Of a DNA stretch of 36,676 bases, positions 7,666 to 15,932 are shown piece after piece. Position numbers and translations under genes: made by a program. Every line of letters begins with the position of its first letter. The first letter of the stretch is position 1. The DNA comes from Candidatus Thorarchaeota archaeon (GTDB taxonomy: Archaea > Asgardarchaeota > Thorarchaeia > Thorarchaeales > Thorarchaeaceae), in the NCBI GenBank assembly GCA_030669595.1, contig DAOVDG010000006.1:1-36676 (forward strand), written 5' to 3'. Below the pieces are notes generated by a model that was not told where the DNA came from, ran no database searches, and saw only the letters and a list, made by a program, of their open reading frames with translations.

Positions 7666-8064
7666 ATGCGCGTAGTTGTTACCACCGGCAAAAGAAAAAC
7701 GAGCCTAGCAAAGGCCACAATCAAGGACGGGCGTGGTAGAATCAGAATCAATGGACGGCCGCTAGAAATTCACCAGCCAGAGATTGCCCGGATGCGAATC
7801 ACAGAACCGTTGATACTCTTTGGCGATGGATGGAAGAGGTACGACATCAAGGTAAGGGTTCGAGGCGGTGGTTTCATGAGTCAGGCTGATGCCATCAGAA
7901 TGGCCGTCGCCAATGGACTAATTCGCATGAGCCAGAATTTCGAGGCACGCTCAAAGATGCAAGAACACGATAGGACAATGCTGGTCGGTGATCCTCGACG
8001 TACTGAACCGAAGAAGTTTGGCGGCCCCTCAGCACGATCTAGATATCAGAAATCCTACAGGTAG
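7666..8064 (+). CDS. rps9: Ribosomal protein uS9
   Basis: Small-subunit protein with a C-terminal tail reaching the P-site tRNA. The family start TTGKRKTSLAKATIKDG is present, as are VRGGGFMSQADAIRMAVANGL and the basic C terminus RSRYQKSYR ending in Arg. The track begins 17 codons earlier inside rpl13; the ATG at 7666 with GAGGTG upstream is the better start and gives 132 residues. It begins one base after the rpl13 stop. Confidence 0.97.
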   Translation: MRVVVTTGKRKTSLAKATIKDGRGRIRINGRPLEIHQPEIARMRITEPLILFGDGWKRYDIKVRVRGGGFMSQADAIRMAVANGLIRMSQNFEARSKMQEHDRTMLVGDPRRTEPKKFGGPSARSRYQKSYR

Positions 8065-8076
8065 GGAGATGTAACG

Positions 8077-8292
8077 ATGATAATTCCTGTGCGATGTTTC
8101 ACATGCGGCAAAGTAGTTGCCGACAAGTACGAGCAATTCAAGCGTGAGGTTCAACAGGGTGAGGACCCTGCGGCTGTGTTAGACCGCCTTGGACTCCAGA
8201 GATACTGCTGTCGAAGAATGCTTCTGTCACACATTGACATAATTGATAGCTTTATGGCTTTCGCCACATCTGATGTTGTGGAGGGTGTCTGA
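8077..8292 (+). CDS. rpoN: RNA polymerase subunit Rpo10 (RpoN)
   Basis: Zinc-bundle subunit of RNA polymerase, homologous to RPB10. The diagnostic start [14 protein letters not shown] and the CCRRM motif near residue 44 provide the four zinc ligands; a LDRLG helix lies between. 71 residues is normal. It sits between rps9 and rps2 with 12 and 2 bases of spacing. The small subunit gene rpoK, which often follows rpoN in archaeal genomes, is not present here. Confidence 0.98.
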   Translation: MIIPVRCFTCGKVVADKYEQFKREVQQGEDPAAVLDRLGLQRYCCRRMLLSHIDIIDSFMAFATSDVVEGV

Positions 8293-8294
8293 TT

Positions 8295-8930
8295 ATGAGT
8301 GAAACAGAAATCTCAGAGATTGACCTACTGACTCCCATGGATCAGTACCTTGCAGCAGGTTGTCATATAGGAACGCAAGTAAAAACTCACGACATGGAGC
8401 CGTTTGTCTACCGGCAGAGGCCCATCGGCCTCTACGTGTTGGATGTTCGTAAGACCGACGAACGAATCAGAGTTGCTGGCAAATACATTGCCAGAGTCAA
8501 TGCCGCCAGGATTGCAGTGGTTTCTGGTCGAGTCTATGGAAAGCGACCAGTAGAAGCATTTGCCCACTACATTACTGCCAATGCTTTCACAGAGCGGTTC
8601 ATCCCCGGTACTTTCACAAATCCGAACATTTCCGGTCCTCGAACATATGTCGAGCCAGAGCTGGTGATTCTAACCGATCCCCGAACGGACCAACAAGCCT
8701 TGTCAGAGGCAGCTAGAATAGGCGTGCCCGTTATCGCACTCTGCGATACTGACAATGTGACAACTAATGTGGACTTGGTGGTGCCTACCAACAATCGTGG
8801 TCGCAAGTCACTGGCGCTTATCTACTACCTACTGACTCGTCAGGTGCTTCGCGAGAAGGGTGACATACCTGAAGATGGCGAAACCGCCTTCACCCCCGCA
8901 GATTTCGAGCCCCAAATCCAGCGGTACTAG
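8295..8930 (+). CDS. rps2: Ribosomal protein uS2
   Basis: Small-subunit protein. The archaeal/eukaryotic signature AAGCHIGTQ is near residue 20, followed by YVLDVRKTDERI, FIPGTFTNP, a PRTDQQA segment and the nucleotide-like IPVIALCDTDN stretch. The 211 residues agree with archaeal uS2. It starts two bases after rpoN stops and ends the operon; the mevalonate operon faces it with eight bases between the ends. Confidence 0.97.
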   Translation: MSETEISEIDLLTPMDQYLAAGCHIGTQVKTHDMEPFVYRQRPIGLYVLDVRKTDERIRVAGKYIARVNAARIAVVSGRVYGKRPVEAFAHYITANAFTERFIPGTFTNPNISGPRTYVEPELVILTDPRTDQQALSEAARIGVPVIALCDTDNVTTNVDLVVPTNNRGRKSLALIYYLLTRQVLREKGDIPEDGETAFTPADFEPQIQRY

Positions 8931-8938
8931 TGTTTTGT

Positions 8939-9334
8939 CTATTCCACGATAGAAACGACGCCGAGACCAGCATCTACCACGAGTTTCTGTCCAGTCTTAA
9001 TTTTGCTGACATCAATGTGATCAATCGTTGGTATTTCAGAGATGATACTTCCAACAGCAACCACCGGGTCAGTTTCCTTGTTGACTATCGCTAGGGGTGC
9101 TAGGCCAGCCTTCTTCAGGGCGAAGAGCACATATGAACCAACAGTCGACCCCTTGCCAGACGGAAACACAAGTATTTTTCCTGCAACGGATTTGCCTTCA
9201 AGTTCATGTCCTTTCTCGACGATGACCCCAGTATCAGGCTCGCACCCACCGTAGAAACTGATGTCTTCTGACGTTACTAGGGCTTCGCCCTCAGCTCTGC
9301 CCTTGTAGATTTTTCTACCTTCGAACTTGCTCAT
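8939..9334 (-). CDS. Phosphomevalonate dehydratase small subunit (aconitase X swivel domain)
   Basis: Small subunit of archaeal aconitase X, which dehydrates (R)-5-phosphomevalonate to trans-anhydromevalonate 5-phosphate. The DUF126 swivel-domain motif PSGKGSTVGSYVL is present near residue 57, with the conserved Ser, and an N-terminal GEALVTSEDISFYGG. The track starts seven codons early; the ATG at 9334 overlaps the large-subunit stop as ATGA and is preceded by a strong AAGGAGG, so it is the start. 131 residues. The split into two subunits is typical of archaea. Function follows from the paired large subunit and the UbiD-like and mevalonate kinase genes upstream. Confidence 0.92.
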   Translation of the reverse strand: MSKFEGRKIYKGRAEGEALVTSEDISFYGGCEPDTGVIVEKGHELEGKSVAGKILVFPSGKGSTVGSYVLFALKKAGLAPLAIVNKETDPVVAVGSIISEIPTIDHIDVSKIKTGQKLVVDAGLGVVSIVE

Positions 9335-10524
9335 GCAATCGCCTCCTTGATGCATTCTTCGATTGTTCTTATTTTTGTCTTGAAGCTATTCTTTCCGCGC
9401 GCATAGAAACAAGCCTTGGCAGAGTCCGTCAGCAGACCCTTGAATCGTCCTTTCAGCGGTGCTACTGCACAACAAGCGTCACTGACTAGGAACGCGCCAG
9501 CCTTCTCTATAGTGTCATAGTATCCCATCTTGACTGCAAGATCTTTGGTGGGTTTTGCAGTCGTAATCCAGACAGTCTTCTCCTTTGCCACCTTCTTGCC
9601 CTCTAGCATTTTCGCAATCTCTCCTATCTCCTTTATGCTGGCATGCGGACAGCCCACACTGATGAAGTCAATCTCAGCATCTGTATCGTCAAGCTCACTT
9701 CGAGCCGCATCCAACTCATCCTGAGTGATGACTTCAGTCTTGTCAGGTACCAGTGTCCTGTTTGGCGTCAAACCCTCCATGTGGAAGAGCGCAACCCCTC
9801 CGTAGGTTGCAACCGATGCGCAAAACGACTTCAGCTGCTCAGTTGTAGCATTTGCCACCCCTGTGATATAGGGTATCGCCTTCTTTGTGCGTGTCCCAAT
9901 TACTTGCCCGAGAAGGCCAAAATCATCAGTGTTCTCCATCCTTGCCTCGACATCGTATCTAACCTGTGCTACGCGATTCTCTTGCAGGTGAAACCCATAC
10001 TCTGCAGTTCTCCCGGTGAGTGCAGAAGCGAGCGCACTCGGGCCACCTTCTCTATTAGTCATTGCACCAATCACCGAGTTAGCGAAGCATACCGCTGAAG
10101 ACTCCGCCCATGCGATATGTTCCCCGTAGTGCGGCAGATTACCGATTAGGTACGGTGTGCATGTGCACGTAGCAATCACACCCATTTTCAAGAAGGCTTC
10201 CACTACTCTCCCCTGATTCTTCGCAAATCTCTCACTGATGCCATGCTTCTTCCATTCAGTCAGGTCCATTCCGGCAGGATTCAAAGTGGTGAGGACTCTG
10301 GTCTGACCATCTTCTGCCATATCGGAGAGATATTCAAGACCTGCTTCTCCAAGATTATGGTACGAAACCCCCGCGATTTGGACACTTGAAACTGAAATGA
10401 GCCTCTTGGCCCCGTATATTTCCCCAAGCGCTGTTATAATCTCCATGGCCTTTTTGGCTGATTTTCCGTACTTGCCATCCAGCATATCTCTGTCATCTTT
10501 GGTAAGTTCCAGCCCCAATCTCAA
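9331..10524 (-). CDS. Phosphomevalonate dehydratase large subunit (aconitase X)
   Basis: Catalytic subunit of the aconitase X dehydratase, expected to carry an iron-sulfur cluster. Family features: SVQIAGVSYHNLGEAG near residue 48, the CTCTPYL motif with Cys at about 120 and 122, NSVIGAMTNREGGP, VGCPHAS, and SDACCAVAPLKGR near the C terminus. The gene starts with TTG, preceded by CAGGAG, and that start overlaps the stop of the decarboxylase gene as TTGA. 397 residues. It is translationally coupled to both neighbours, which fits stoichiometric production of pathway enzymes. Confidence 0.94.
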   Translation of the reverse strand: MRLGLELTKDDRDMLDGKYGKSAKKAMEIITALGEIYGAKRLISVSSVQIAGVSYHNLGEAGLEYLSDMAEDGQTRVLTTLNPAGMDLTEWKKHGISERFAKNQGRVVEAFLKMGVIATCTCTPYLIGNLPHYGEHIAWAESSAVCFANSVIGAMTNREGGPSALASALTGRTAEYGFHLQENRVAQVRYDVEARMENTDDFGLLGQVIGTRTKKAIPYITGVANATTEQLKSFCASVATYGGVALFHMEGLTPNRTLVPDKTEVITQDELDAARSELDDTDAEIDFISVGCPHASIKEIGEIAKMLEGKKVAKEKTVWITTAKPTKDLAVKMGYYDTIEKAGAFLVSDACCAVAPLKGRFKGLLTDSAKACFYARGKNSFKTKIRTIEECIKEAIA

Positions 10525-11828
10525 TCACTCCTGAATTTGCTTGGATCCATCTTTGGAAATTCCGCCCGGTCAAAGCTCTTTCCTTTCGCAACCAATGGCT
10601 TTGTGACATCGAAGCCAATCTTTGTAGTCAACTTGGTGCCTGGCTCAGCACTCGGGTCGAGAGAGCTACCCGGTTCCCGGTCCTTGATGAGCATATCTTC
10701 ATCACCCTGGAATCGCGTCGCCAATGCCCACTCTCTGTCCTGCTCGTTGTAGATGTCTATGTCATCGTCATAAACCCAGACATGTTTTGCGCTCCGGTGT
10801 CCTCCAAATGCGCCCTCTAGAGCTTTGATACCATCATCCTCATTCTTTTTCCTGATCTTGATGGCTATATGAAGCCAACTTGCCCCTCCAGGCGTGATGT
10901 TAACATCAAGCACATCAACTCCCTTCTCAGCCACCTTGCGAAAGACAGTAGGTTCCCTAGGCATCCCCATCAAGACCTTGTGCTCGGATCGTCCTGGCAG
11001 AAGTCCCTGCCAAATTGCAGTCTTTCTGTGAGTAATCTTCTTGACTTCAAAGATGGGTTCCTGACGAACCACATCTACTGTTTCTGTCAGGTCAATGAAT
11101 GGACCTTCATCAGCTTTCTCTTCCAAGAACACTCTCCCTTCCAGCACAAACTCTGAATCTGCTGGTATCATCAGGTCAACGGTCTTTGCTTTGGTCACCC
11201 TGATTGGTCCGAGTGCGTTGGCTATCTCAAGTTCGTCTACACCCGTTTCTACGGAAGTCGCGGCAGCTATCAAAATCTCCGGTGTATTACCTATACAGTA
11301 TACAACGTCCACCTCGCCATTCCGCTCCAAGAACTTATGAAAGTCACGTCCTCTGACAACTCTGGTGACCATTCGGTCCTTGCCAATCTGCATGGCTCGA
11401 TGGAAGTCAAGATTCTGTCCAAACTCGGGGTCACTAGCAACAACAACCCCCGATGATATGTAGGGCCCTCCATCCACCTCATTATGAACTAGTATCGGGA
11501 TGTCATCTAAGTTCACACTATCCCTAATGACCTCTTGGCAAGGTGCGTCTTTCATTGCTTCAGGAGGGCTTCTGTTCTCAATAGCATTGGTAAGAGTTGG
11601 AATAATGTCCTCCGTCTTGATTCCGAAATAGCCTGCAATCTGCTCCTTTGTGCAGAAGAGGTTTCCTGCCACTCGAAATTCAGACTCCTTCACTTTTTCG
11701 AATATAGCTGGTGTTGGTTCCAACGCTTTGAGTACGCCTGCAATCTCAAGACTTCTTGAGATTTTCTTATCGAATCTTTCTATCTTGTTCTCCTTGCTCA
11801 GTTTCTTGATGTAGTTCTCGAGTATCAT
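10521..11828 (-). CDS. UbiD-family anhydromevalonate phosphate decarboxylase
   Basis: UbiD-type decarboxylase using prenylated FMN. In the archaeal mevalonate pathway this family converts trans-anhydromevalonate 5-phosphate to isopentenyl phosphate. Recognisable segments are SGVVVASDPEFGQNLDFHR, EILIAAATSVETGVDE, PADSEFVLEGRV followed by DEGPFIDLTE, and FGGHRSAKHVWVYDDDIDI. The track starts 13 codons earlier; the ATG giving MILENYIKKLS avoids overlap with the kinase gene and has GAGAGG upstream. 435 residues. Without its neighbours it would be only a UbiD homologue; the flanking mevalonate kinase and aconitase X genes make the specific assignment strong. The cofactor-making prenyltransferase UbiX is not in the window. 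Confidence 0.92.
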   Translation of the reverse strand: MILENYIKKLSKENKIERFDKKISRSLEIAGVLKALEPTPAIFEKVKESEFRVAGNLFCTKEQIAGYFGIKTEDIIPTLTNAIENRSPPEAMKDAPCQEVIRDSVNLDDIPILVHNEVDGGPYISSGVVVASDPEFGQNLDFHRAMQIGKDRMVTRVVRGRDFHKFLERNGEVDVVYCIGNTPEILIAAATSVETGVDELEIANALGPIRVTKAKTVDLMIPADSEFVLEGRVFLEEKADEGPFIDLTETVDVVRQEPIFEVKKITHRKTAIWQGLLPGRSEHKVLMGMPREPTVFRKVAEKGVDVLDVNITPGGASWLHIAIKIRKKNEDDGIKALEGAFGGHRSAKHVWVYDDDIDIYNEQDREWALATRFQGDEDMLIKDREPGSSLDPSAEPGTKLTTKIGFDVTKPLVAKGKSFDRAEFPKMDPSKFRSD

Positions 11829-11842
11829 TACGCACGCCTCTC

Positions 11843-12784
11843 TTACAGTCCAAAGGATGTTGTCCATACCCCGGCCGCGCCTGCTTGTTCCAAGATCTTT
11901 GCAATCCTATCTCTGGTGGCCTCATCTGGGGCTAGCGATATGATGTTGCCTCCTCGTCCCGTCCCAGTCATCTTAGAGCCTAGCGCTCCATTCTCTCTAG
12001 CAACTTTCGTTAGGGCATCCAGTTCCTTGCATGACACAGTGAGTTCCTGCAGCAGTTCGTGGTTCTTATTCATGAGCTTGCCCACTTTCGAGAAATCCAG
12101 TTGAAGCAATGCATCACGACCAGAATAGACTAGGTTCTCATACTCTCCGGCAATTTTGTCGAACCATTCAGGGTTTTCATCTTTCTTGGCTCTTACATCC
12201 TCAACTACCTCTATCGTACTCGCAGTGAGACCGGTGGATGCAATCACTAGATGCGCCAGTTTCTTCAGTTTGAGTTTCTCAAATGTAGGCGGTCCTCCCT
12301 CGAGATTTCTGATATACCACACAAGTCCTCCAAAGGTCGATGCAGTATTATCAATCCCAGATGGTGTCCCGTGATAGCCCTTTTCCCCCTCGAGTGCAGC
12401 CTCATTGATTTGGTCATTGTTCAGTTCAAGCGAGAATTCATCATTCAGAGCTCGAGCTAGAGCGACGCAGCTCGCTGCACTGGCCCCTATGCCAGACGCG
12501 CAGACCAAGTCACCTCCCAATTGAATGTGAATACCCGTTTCTGACAAGTCCATGTTGCAATATCGAAGGACATTGTCAATCGAAACCTTTTGCTCATCGA
12601 GCTTCTTGGCCTTATATCCAGGCATGGCTGGCCTCTCATCATCAAGGGTCCATCCCACTTGGTCTATCTTGCTAACCTTCGCCGTAGTTTCGGCAGCTAT
12701 ACCTGCAGCAAGTGCGGGTAATCCATATACCACAAAATGCTCACCGAAGAGGATAGTCTTGCCTTTTCCGCTTCCTTGGCCCAT
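11843..12784 (-). CDS. mvk: Mevalonate kinase
   Basis: GHMP-family kinase making 5-phosphomevalonate from mevalonate. Motif 1 GKTILFGEHFVVYGLPA is near residue 10, the ATP loop appears as ASGIGASAASCVALARAL (a variant of PxGxGLGSSAA), GTPSGIDNTAS carries the catalytic Asp, and the C-terminal motif is KMTGTGRGGNIISL. 313 residues from the ATG at 12784; a GTG two codons upstream is the alternative. It is the first gene of a four-gene operon that continues with the decarboxylase and both dehydratase subunits. A mevalonate kinase near rps2 is a known archaeal neighbourhood, but here it faces rps2 rather than following it. Confidence 0.95.
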   Translation of the reverse strand: MGQGSGKGKTILFGEHFVVYGLPALAAGIAAETTAKVSKIDQVGWTLDDERPAMPGYKAKKLDEQKVSIDNVLRYCNMDLSETGIHIQLGGDLVCASGIGASAASCVALARALNDEFSLELNNDQINEAALEGEKGYHGTPSGIDNTASTFGGLVWYIRNLEGGPPTFEKLKLKKLAHLVIASTGLTASTIEVVEDVRAKKDENPEWFDKIAGEYENLVYSGRDALLQLDFSKVGKLMNKNHELLQELTVSCKELDALTKVARENGALGSKMTGTGRGGNIISLAPDEATRDRIAKILEQAGAAGVWTTSFGL

Positions 12785-12859
12785 TCTCACTCACTCAAGT
12801 CCAAGTTTGTGAAGTGGCTGTAGTTAATCGTTGCGTTTGAGCTCTTCCTTCGACATTAG

Positions 12860-12865
12860 CTTAAG
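12860..12865. promoter_or_regulatory. CTTAAG element between mvk and the DNA methyltransferase
   Basis: CTTAAG is about 78 bases before the mvk start and 84 before the methyltransferase start in the divergent spacer. It resembles the TATA-like elements of other genes in this window and, being palindromic, could serve either direction. Confidence 0.3.
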
Positions 12866-12946
12866 TTACCAAGATTCCGCCCGCTGCGTAAGATTCTTGT
12901 CCATTTCGCATGATGAACAACGTATCAACGTGTTAACTGCGGGATA

Positions 12947-13915
12947 ATGATGAAAATCCTTGATCTCTTTGCTGGCGCAGGTGGTTTCTCAGCCGGATTC
13001 GGTCCGCCATCTACTCACTCGCACCTAGCAGTAGACAATGATACTTTTCCTCTTGGGACATATGCGCTCAATAATCCCCATGCCAAAACCTTGCAGCGCG
13101 ATATCAGCAAGCTTCACTCATTGCAGATAGAGAGGGCTTTTGGAGGGGCCCCAGACATAATCATTGCATCACCACCTTGTGAAGAATTCAGTCTAGCAAA
13201 TCCAAAGAGCATTGGTCTCGCAGCAGAGCGAATCTATGGTACAGGAACTGCACGGTTGTTGTTGGATACAATCCGACTAATTGGAGACCTCGCTCCAGAC
13301 GTTTTTATTATAGAGAACGTGGCCGCGCTGCTTCGGGCAGGAGGCAGAGAAATAGCGATTCGAGAGTTCGAGCGTATCGGAATCTATGATATCTACTTCA
13401 ATCTAGTCCGAGCACATCAACACGGAAACCCCTCGAAACGCCTCAGACTCTTCATGAGCAATGTGAAGTTGAAGCTCCCAAGAAGTCATTCCCCCACCGT
13501 GATGGACGCGATTGGTAATCTCCCTCCCCTTGGACTCAATGCTTTTCTCAGCCCTTCCAATGAGGTCCCTAACCACGTTTATCGTCCCGCCACCGAACGC
13601 AATCAGAAACTGATCAAGAAAGCACGGTGGGGTTTCGGTGCGAAGCAGTTCAGAGGTCCAAAAGGCAGAACCATGCCCAACTGGGTCAGACTACATCCGA
13701 ATGAATCTGCATCATCCATAATTGGCCTATCTCGCTATATTCACCCATACGAAGACCGACTGCTCACTGTGCGCGAGCACGCGCGATTGATGTCATATCC
13801 AGATGGCTTTGTCTTCACGGGCCCGATCGAGAGCCAATACAATCAAGTGGGGGAGAGTGTTCCACCCCTCATATCTAAGCTCATAGCCAAGGAGGTTCAA
13901 ACACATCTTGAATGA
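12947..13915 (+). CDS. Cytosine-C5 DNA methyltransferase
   Basis: Transfers a methyl group from S-adenosylmethionine to C5 of cytosine. Motif I is DLFAGAGGFSAGF near residue 6, motif IV SPPCEEFS carries the catalytic Cys, motif VI is ENVAALL, motif VIII is SKRLRLF, and motif X is YNQVGESVPP near the C terminus. 322 residues, compact, with a short target-recognition region. Two adjacent ATG codons are possible starts. No restriction enzyme or other defence gene lies beside it, so it looks like an orphan methyltransferase. Its last codons overlap the next gene, which suggests co-expression with the SPOUT-like protein. The DNA target cannot be read from sequence. Confidence 0.93.
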   Translation: MMKILDLFAGAGGFSAGFGPPSTHSHLAVDNDTFPLGTYALNNPHAKTLQRDISKLHSLQIERAFGGAPDIIIASPPCEEFSLANPKSIGLAAERIYGTGTARLLLDTIRLIGDLAPDVFIIENVAALLRAGGREIAIREFERIGIYDIYFNLVRAHQHGNPSKRLRLFMSNVKLKLPRSHSPTVMDAIGNLPPLGLNAFLSPSNEVPNHVYRPATERNQKLIKKARWGFGAKQFRGPKGRTMPNWVRLHPNESASSIIGLSRYIHPYEDRLLTVREHARLMSYPDGFVFTGPIESQYNQVGESVPPLISKLIAKEVQTHLE

Positions 13916-14378
13916 TACTACAAAGAACGTGTATGTAGTACTACATAACGTACATTCAGTTAGCAAGGTTGCCGAAACCGCTCAGGTCGTCTACGGTCTC
14001 GGTTTTTCCAACTTCATTGTTTCAAAGGCTGAGGGCTCAGCCGCTCAGACAGGGGTTCCGGACGCAAATCGGTTTGCCGTCAAAATGAAGAGCAGCTTCA
14101 TGGTGATGCCAGATTTACGGGATGTGCTTGAAGTTCTCGGAGTTGAAACCCCCCTGTTAGTCACATCCCCCGTTCTCACAAAAGAGAGAGTAAACTTTGA
14201 CACGCTTGCCAAGAGAGTGAGGTCAGGAGAGCGGACAGTGATAGTCCTATCTGGCAGCAACAGTTCATTCTCGCGAAAAGAAATGGACACGGGTGAGTGC
14301 GTAAGCCTTGAAGCCCGTGTCGACATCGGACCTGCAGGAACTGCAGCAGTAATCCTTCATAGAATCCTTAGCTCATGA
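13908..14378 (+). CDS. SPOUT-fold methyltransferase-like protein
   Basis: A 156-residue archaeal protein of uncertain function. It begins with a strand-rich VYVVLHNVHSVSKV and a Tyr-Gly-Leu-Gly-Phe loop, and ends with a glycine-containing VDIGPAGTAAVIL segment that could be the trefoil-knot end of a SPOUT RNA methylase, possibly the AF2226-like family. That assignment is inference from overall pattern, not a decisive motif. The likely start is TTG at 13908, overlapping the methyltransferase stop; a GGAGG lies 12 bases upstream. A GTG at 13929 is the alternative. Confidence 0.55.
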   Translation: MNDTTKNVYVVLHNVHSVSKVAETAQVVYGLGFSNFIVSKAEGSAAQTGVPDANRFAVKMKSSFMVMPDLRDVLEVLGVETPLLVTSPVLTKERVNFDTLAKRVRSGERTVIVLSGSNSSFSRKEMDTGECVSLEARVDIGPAGTAAVILHRILSS

Positions 14379-14410
14379 AAGCGATGAGGTACTAAGAGGA
14401 TTGGCTCGGT

Positions 14411-15700
14411 CTAGAAGAGATCAGGAATCAATGCCTTTGAGCCATGCAGTTTCGCCTGAATCAATGCTTTGATGGCAGTTGTCTTTGAAGGAGTGAGATC
14501 AAGAACACCCACTCCCATGAGTTTGCAGAGTGCAGACAATGTCGCTGCTAGCCTGTTACAGGTAGGACTGGTGAACACATTTCTTCTCCCCAATCGTGCT
14601 TCGAGTGTGTTTCTGGTTTCTTCAATTGCACAATCACCTGCGATGAATACCCTGCCAGTTATGGAGTCGACATCCTCCCTATCGAAGCCCTTTCCCATGA
14701 GGATTGTGAACCCCCCCTTTCCTCCGTAGTCATAATGGAGCATCTGTAGAACCATCAGCACATTCAGTTCGCACCCCTCCGGACAGAGCATTTCCTTACC
14801 ACGGAGTATCCTAACATCCTCTGGCATTTTATCGAGAATGTTACATGGATACTTCTTCTGGAATCGAGATAGATTCCCTATCACATTAATCTTGCTCAGG
14901 TCGCTGATGCCGTTACCATCATCACGGACAAGTGCGAGGTGTTTGACTTCACTAATATCATAACCAAGAATCTTGGCGCCCACTGTGTCTGTGGCGAGCG
15001 TATCTGCGCCACCGACTAGGATGTCCAATCGGTCCAACGACTTGCTTTGGAATGGCTCAGTGCTCAGTGGATAGTGTCCGTTAAAGACGGCATTGGTTCC
15101 ATCAACGAGCGTATAATCCGGTCGAACCAGCGCGAAGAAATCGGCCAGTCTGCGGTGGAGATTGTAATTGTGATGATACCCTCTATCTTTCTGGCTTGGA
15201 AATGCCATCTGATTCTTGACACCCAGAGTGACTGTACTCATAGAGTGAGTCTTCAGTTTGGGTAGAGAAACGTAAGTGTATGCTTCCTGTTCATTCATGA
15301 ACTTCTGAACAATGAGCCTTGGAAACTCTATTGGCTCATCGAAATGCGGTAGTTTGACGCTTTCAGTGGGCCTCTCATCCAAATAGATGGGCTTTCCCCC
15401 AGTTCTCTTACACACCTCGCGATACCCTGTGAACTCGAACACAATTCGCGTCATGTTTCCCTGTGTCGAATTCTCCATAACAAAGACCTTGGATGCATCC
15501 AACTCGTAGAAGTAGTTAATCACAGCTTCCAAGACACTGGGATCTGTGTAAGCATAAGGTTTGAAGTCAATCGCATTCGGTTTGAGATACACCTCACCGG
15601 ATGATTTGATCAGACTCCCTTCTGGCACAGTGAGTCTGAAGACTTCTCTCACCGCGCTCAACATATCATTCTTAATGTCTACCACAGCAACATTAGTCAT
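14411..15700 (-). CDS. DUF362 family protein
   Basis: 429 residues of the DUF362 type, a family of unknown role often fused to or found beside iron-sulfur proteins. Typical segments are VYLKPNAIDFKPYAYTDP near residue 37, YTYVSLPKLKTHSMSTVTLGVKN in the middle (the family's conserved KxKTH region), and the DADTLATDTVGAKILG-like GGADTLATDTVGAKILG. The C-terminal third has scattered Cys (CPEGCEL, GDCAIE, SPTCNRL) but no ferredoxin motif. It begins 40 bases downstream of tRNA-Pro on the same strand, so it may be transcribed with or just after it. I cannot assign a substrate. Confidence 0.8.
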   Translation of the reverse strand: MTNVAVVDIKNDMLSAVREVFRLTVPEGSLIKSSGEVYLKPNAIDFKPYAYTDPSVLEAVINYFYELDASKVFVMENSTQGNMTRIVFEFTGYREVCKRTGGKPIYLDERPTESVKLPHFDEPIEFPRLIVQKFMNEQEAYTYVSLPKLKTHSMSTVTLGVKNQMAFPSQKDRGYHHNYNLHRRLADFFALVRPDYTLVDGTNAVFNGHYPLSTEPFQSKSLDRLDILVGGADTLATDTVGAKILGYDISEVKHLALVRDDGNGISDLSKINVIGNLSRFQKKYPCNILDKMPEDVRILRGKEMLCPEGCELNVLMVLQMLHYDYGGKGGFTILMGKGFDREDVDSITGRVFIAGDCAIEETRNTLEARLGRRNVFTSPTCNRLAATLSALCKLMGVGVLDLTPSKTTAIKALIQAKLHGSKALIPDLF

Positions 15701-15740
15701 ATTAGGTCAGTCATGGAATAACAGCGGCAAGAGAAAAGTA

Positions 15741-15848
15741 TGGTGGGCCGGAGGCGATTTGAACGCCCGATCCCTTGGATCCGAACCAAGAATCAATTTG
15801 GCAGGGCACTATTGACGGCACCTTGTTACCAAGCTAGACCACCGACCC
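15741..15848 (-). tRNA. tRNA-Pro (anticodon CGG) with a D-loop intron
   Basis: The minus strand gives acceptor GGGTCGG pairing with CCGGCCC (one U-G), discriminator A and an encoded CCA. The anticodon arm is CTTGG-TTCGGAT-CCAAG with CGG at 34-36, the variable loop GGATC, and the T arm GGGCG-TTCAAAT-CGCCT. The gene is 108 nt, 31 nt too long. Removing bases 15796-15826 restores a normal D arm reading TCTAGCTTGGTATGAT, like other archaeal tRNA-Pro. A TATA-like TTAAAT element lies near 15882-15890. It reads CCG proline codons. Confidence 0.93.
15796..15826 (-). other. 31-nt intron in tRNA-Pro at the D-loop/D-stem junction
   Basis: The intron begins ACAAGG and ends CCAAAT. A bulge-helix-bulge motif forms: exon TTGG pairs with intron CCAA as the 4-bp central helix, flanked by the 3-nt bulges TAA and ATT. 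Cutting between the second and third base of each bulge joins GGTA to TGATT. The intron body itself forms an imperfect hairpin (CAAGGTGC with GTGCCCTG). This is a non-canonical position, between nucleotides 21 and 22. Confidence 0.85.
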
Positions 15849-15932
15849 ATGTGCGAACTCAATCCTAGGCGGATGTCATTTAATCATTTCGTCGAGTATC
15901 AGCTGGAATACAGTCAACCGTACAACATAATA

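Noticed and set aside
9643-10098. 151-residue plus-strand ORF
   Set aside because: It is antisense to the conserved aconitase X large subunit and has no coherent sequence features.
14469-14729. 86-residue plus-strand ORF inside the DUF362 gene
   Set aside because: Antisense shadow of the conserved C-terminal part of the DUF362 protein.
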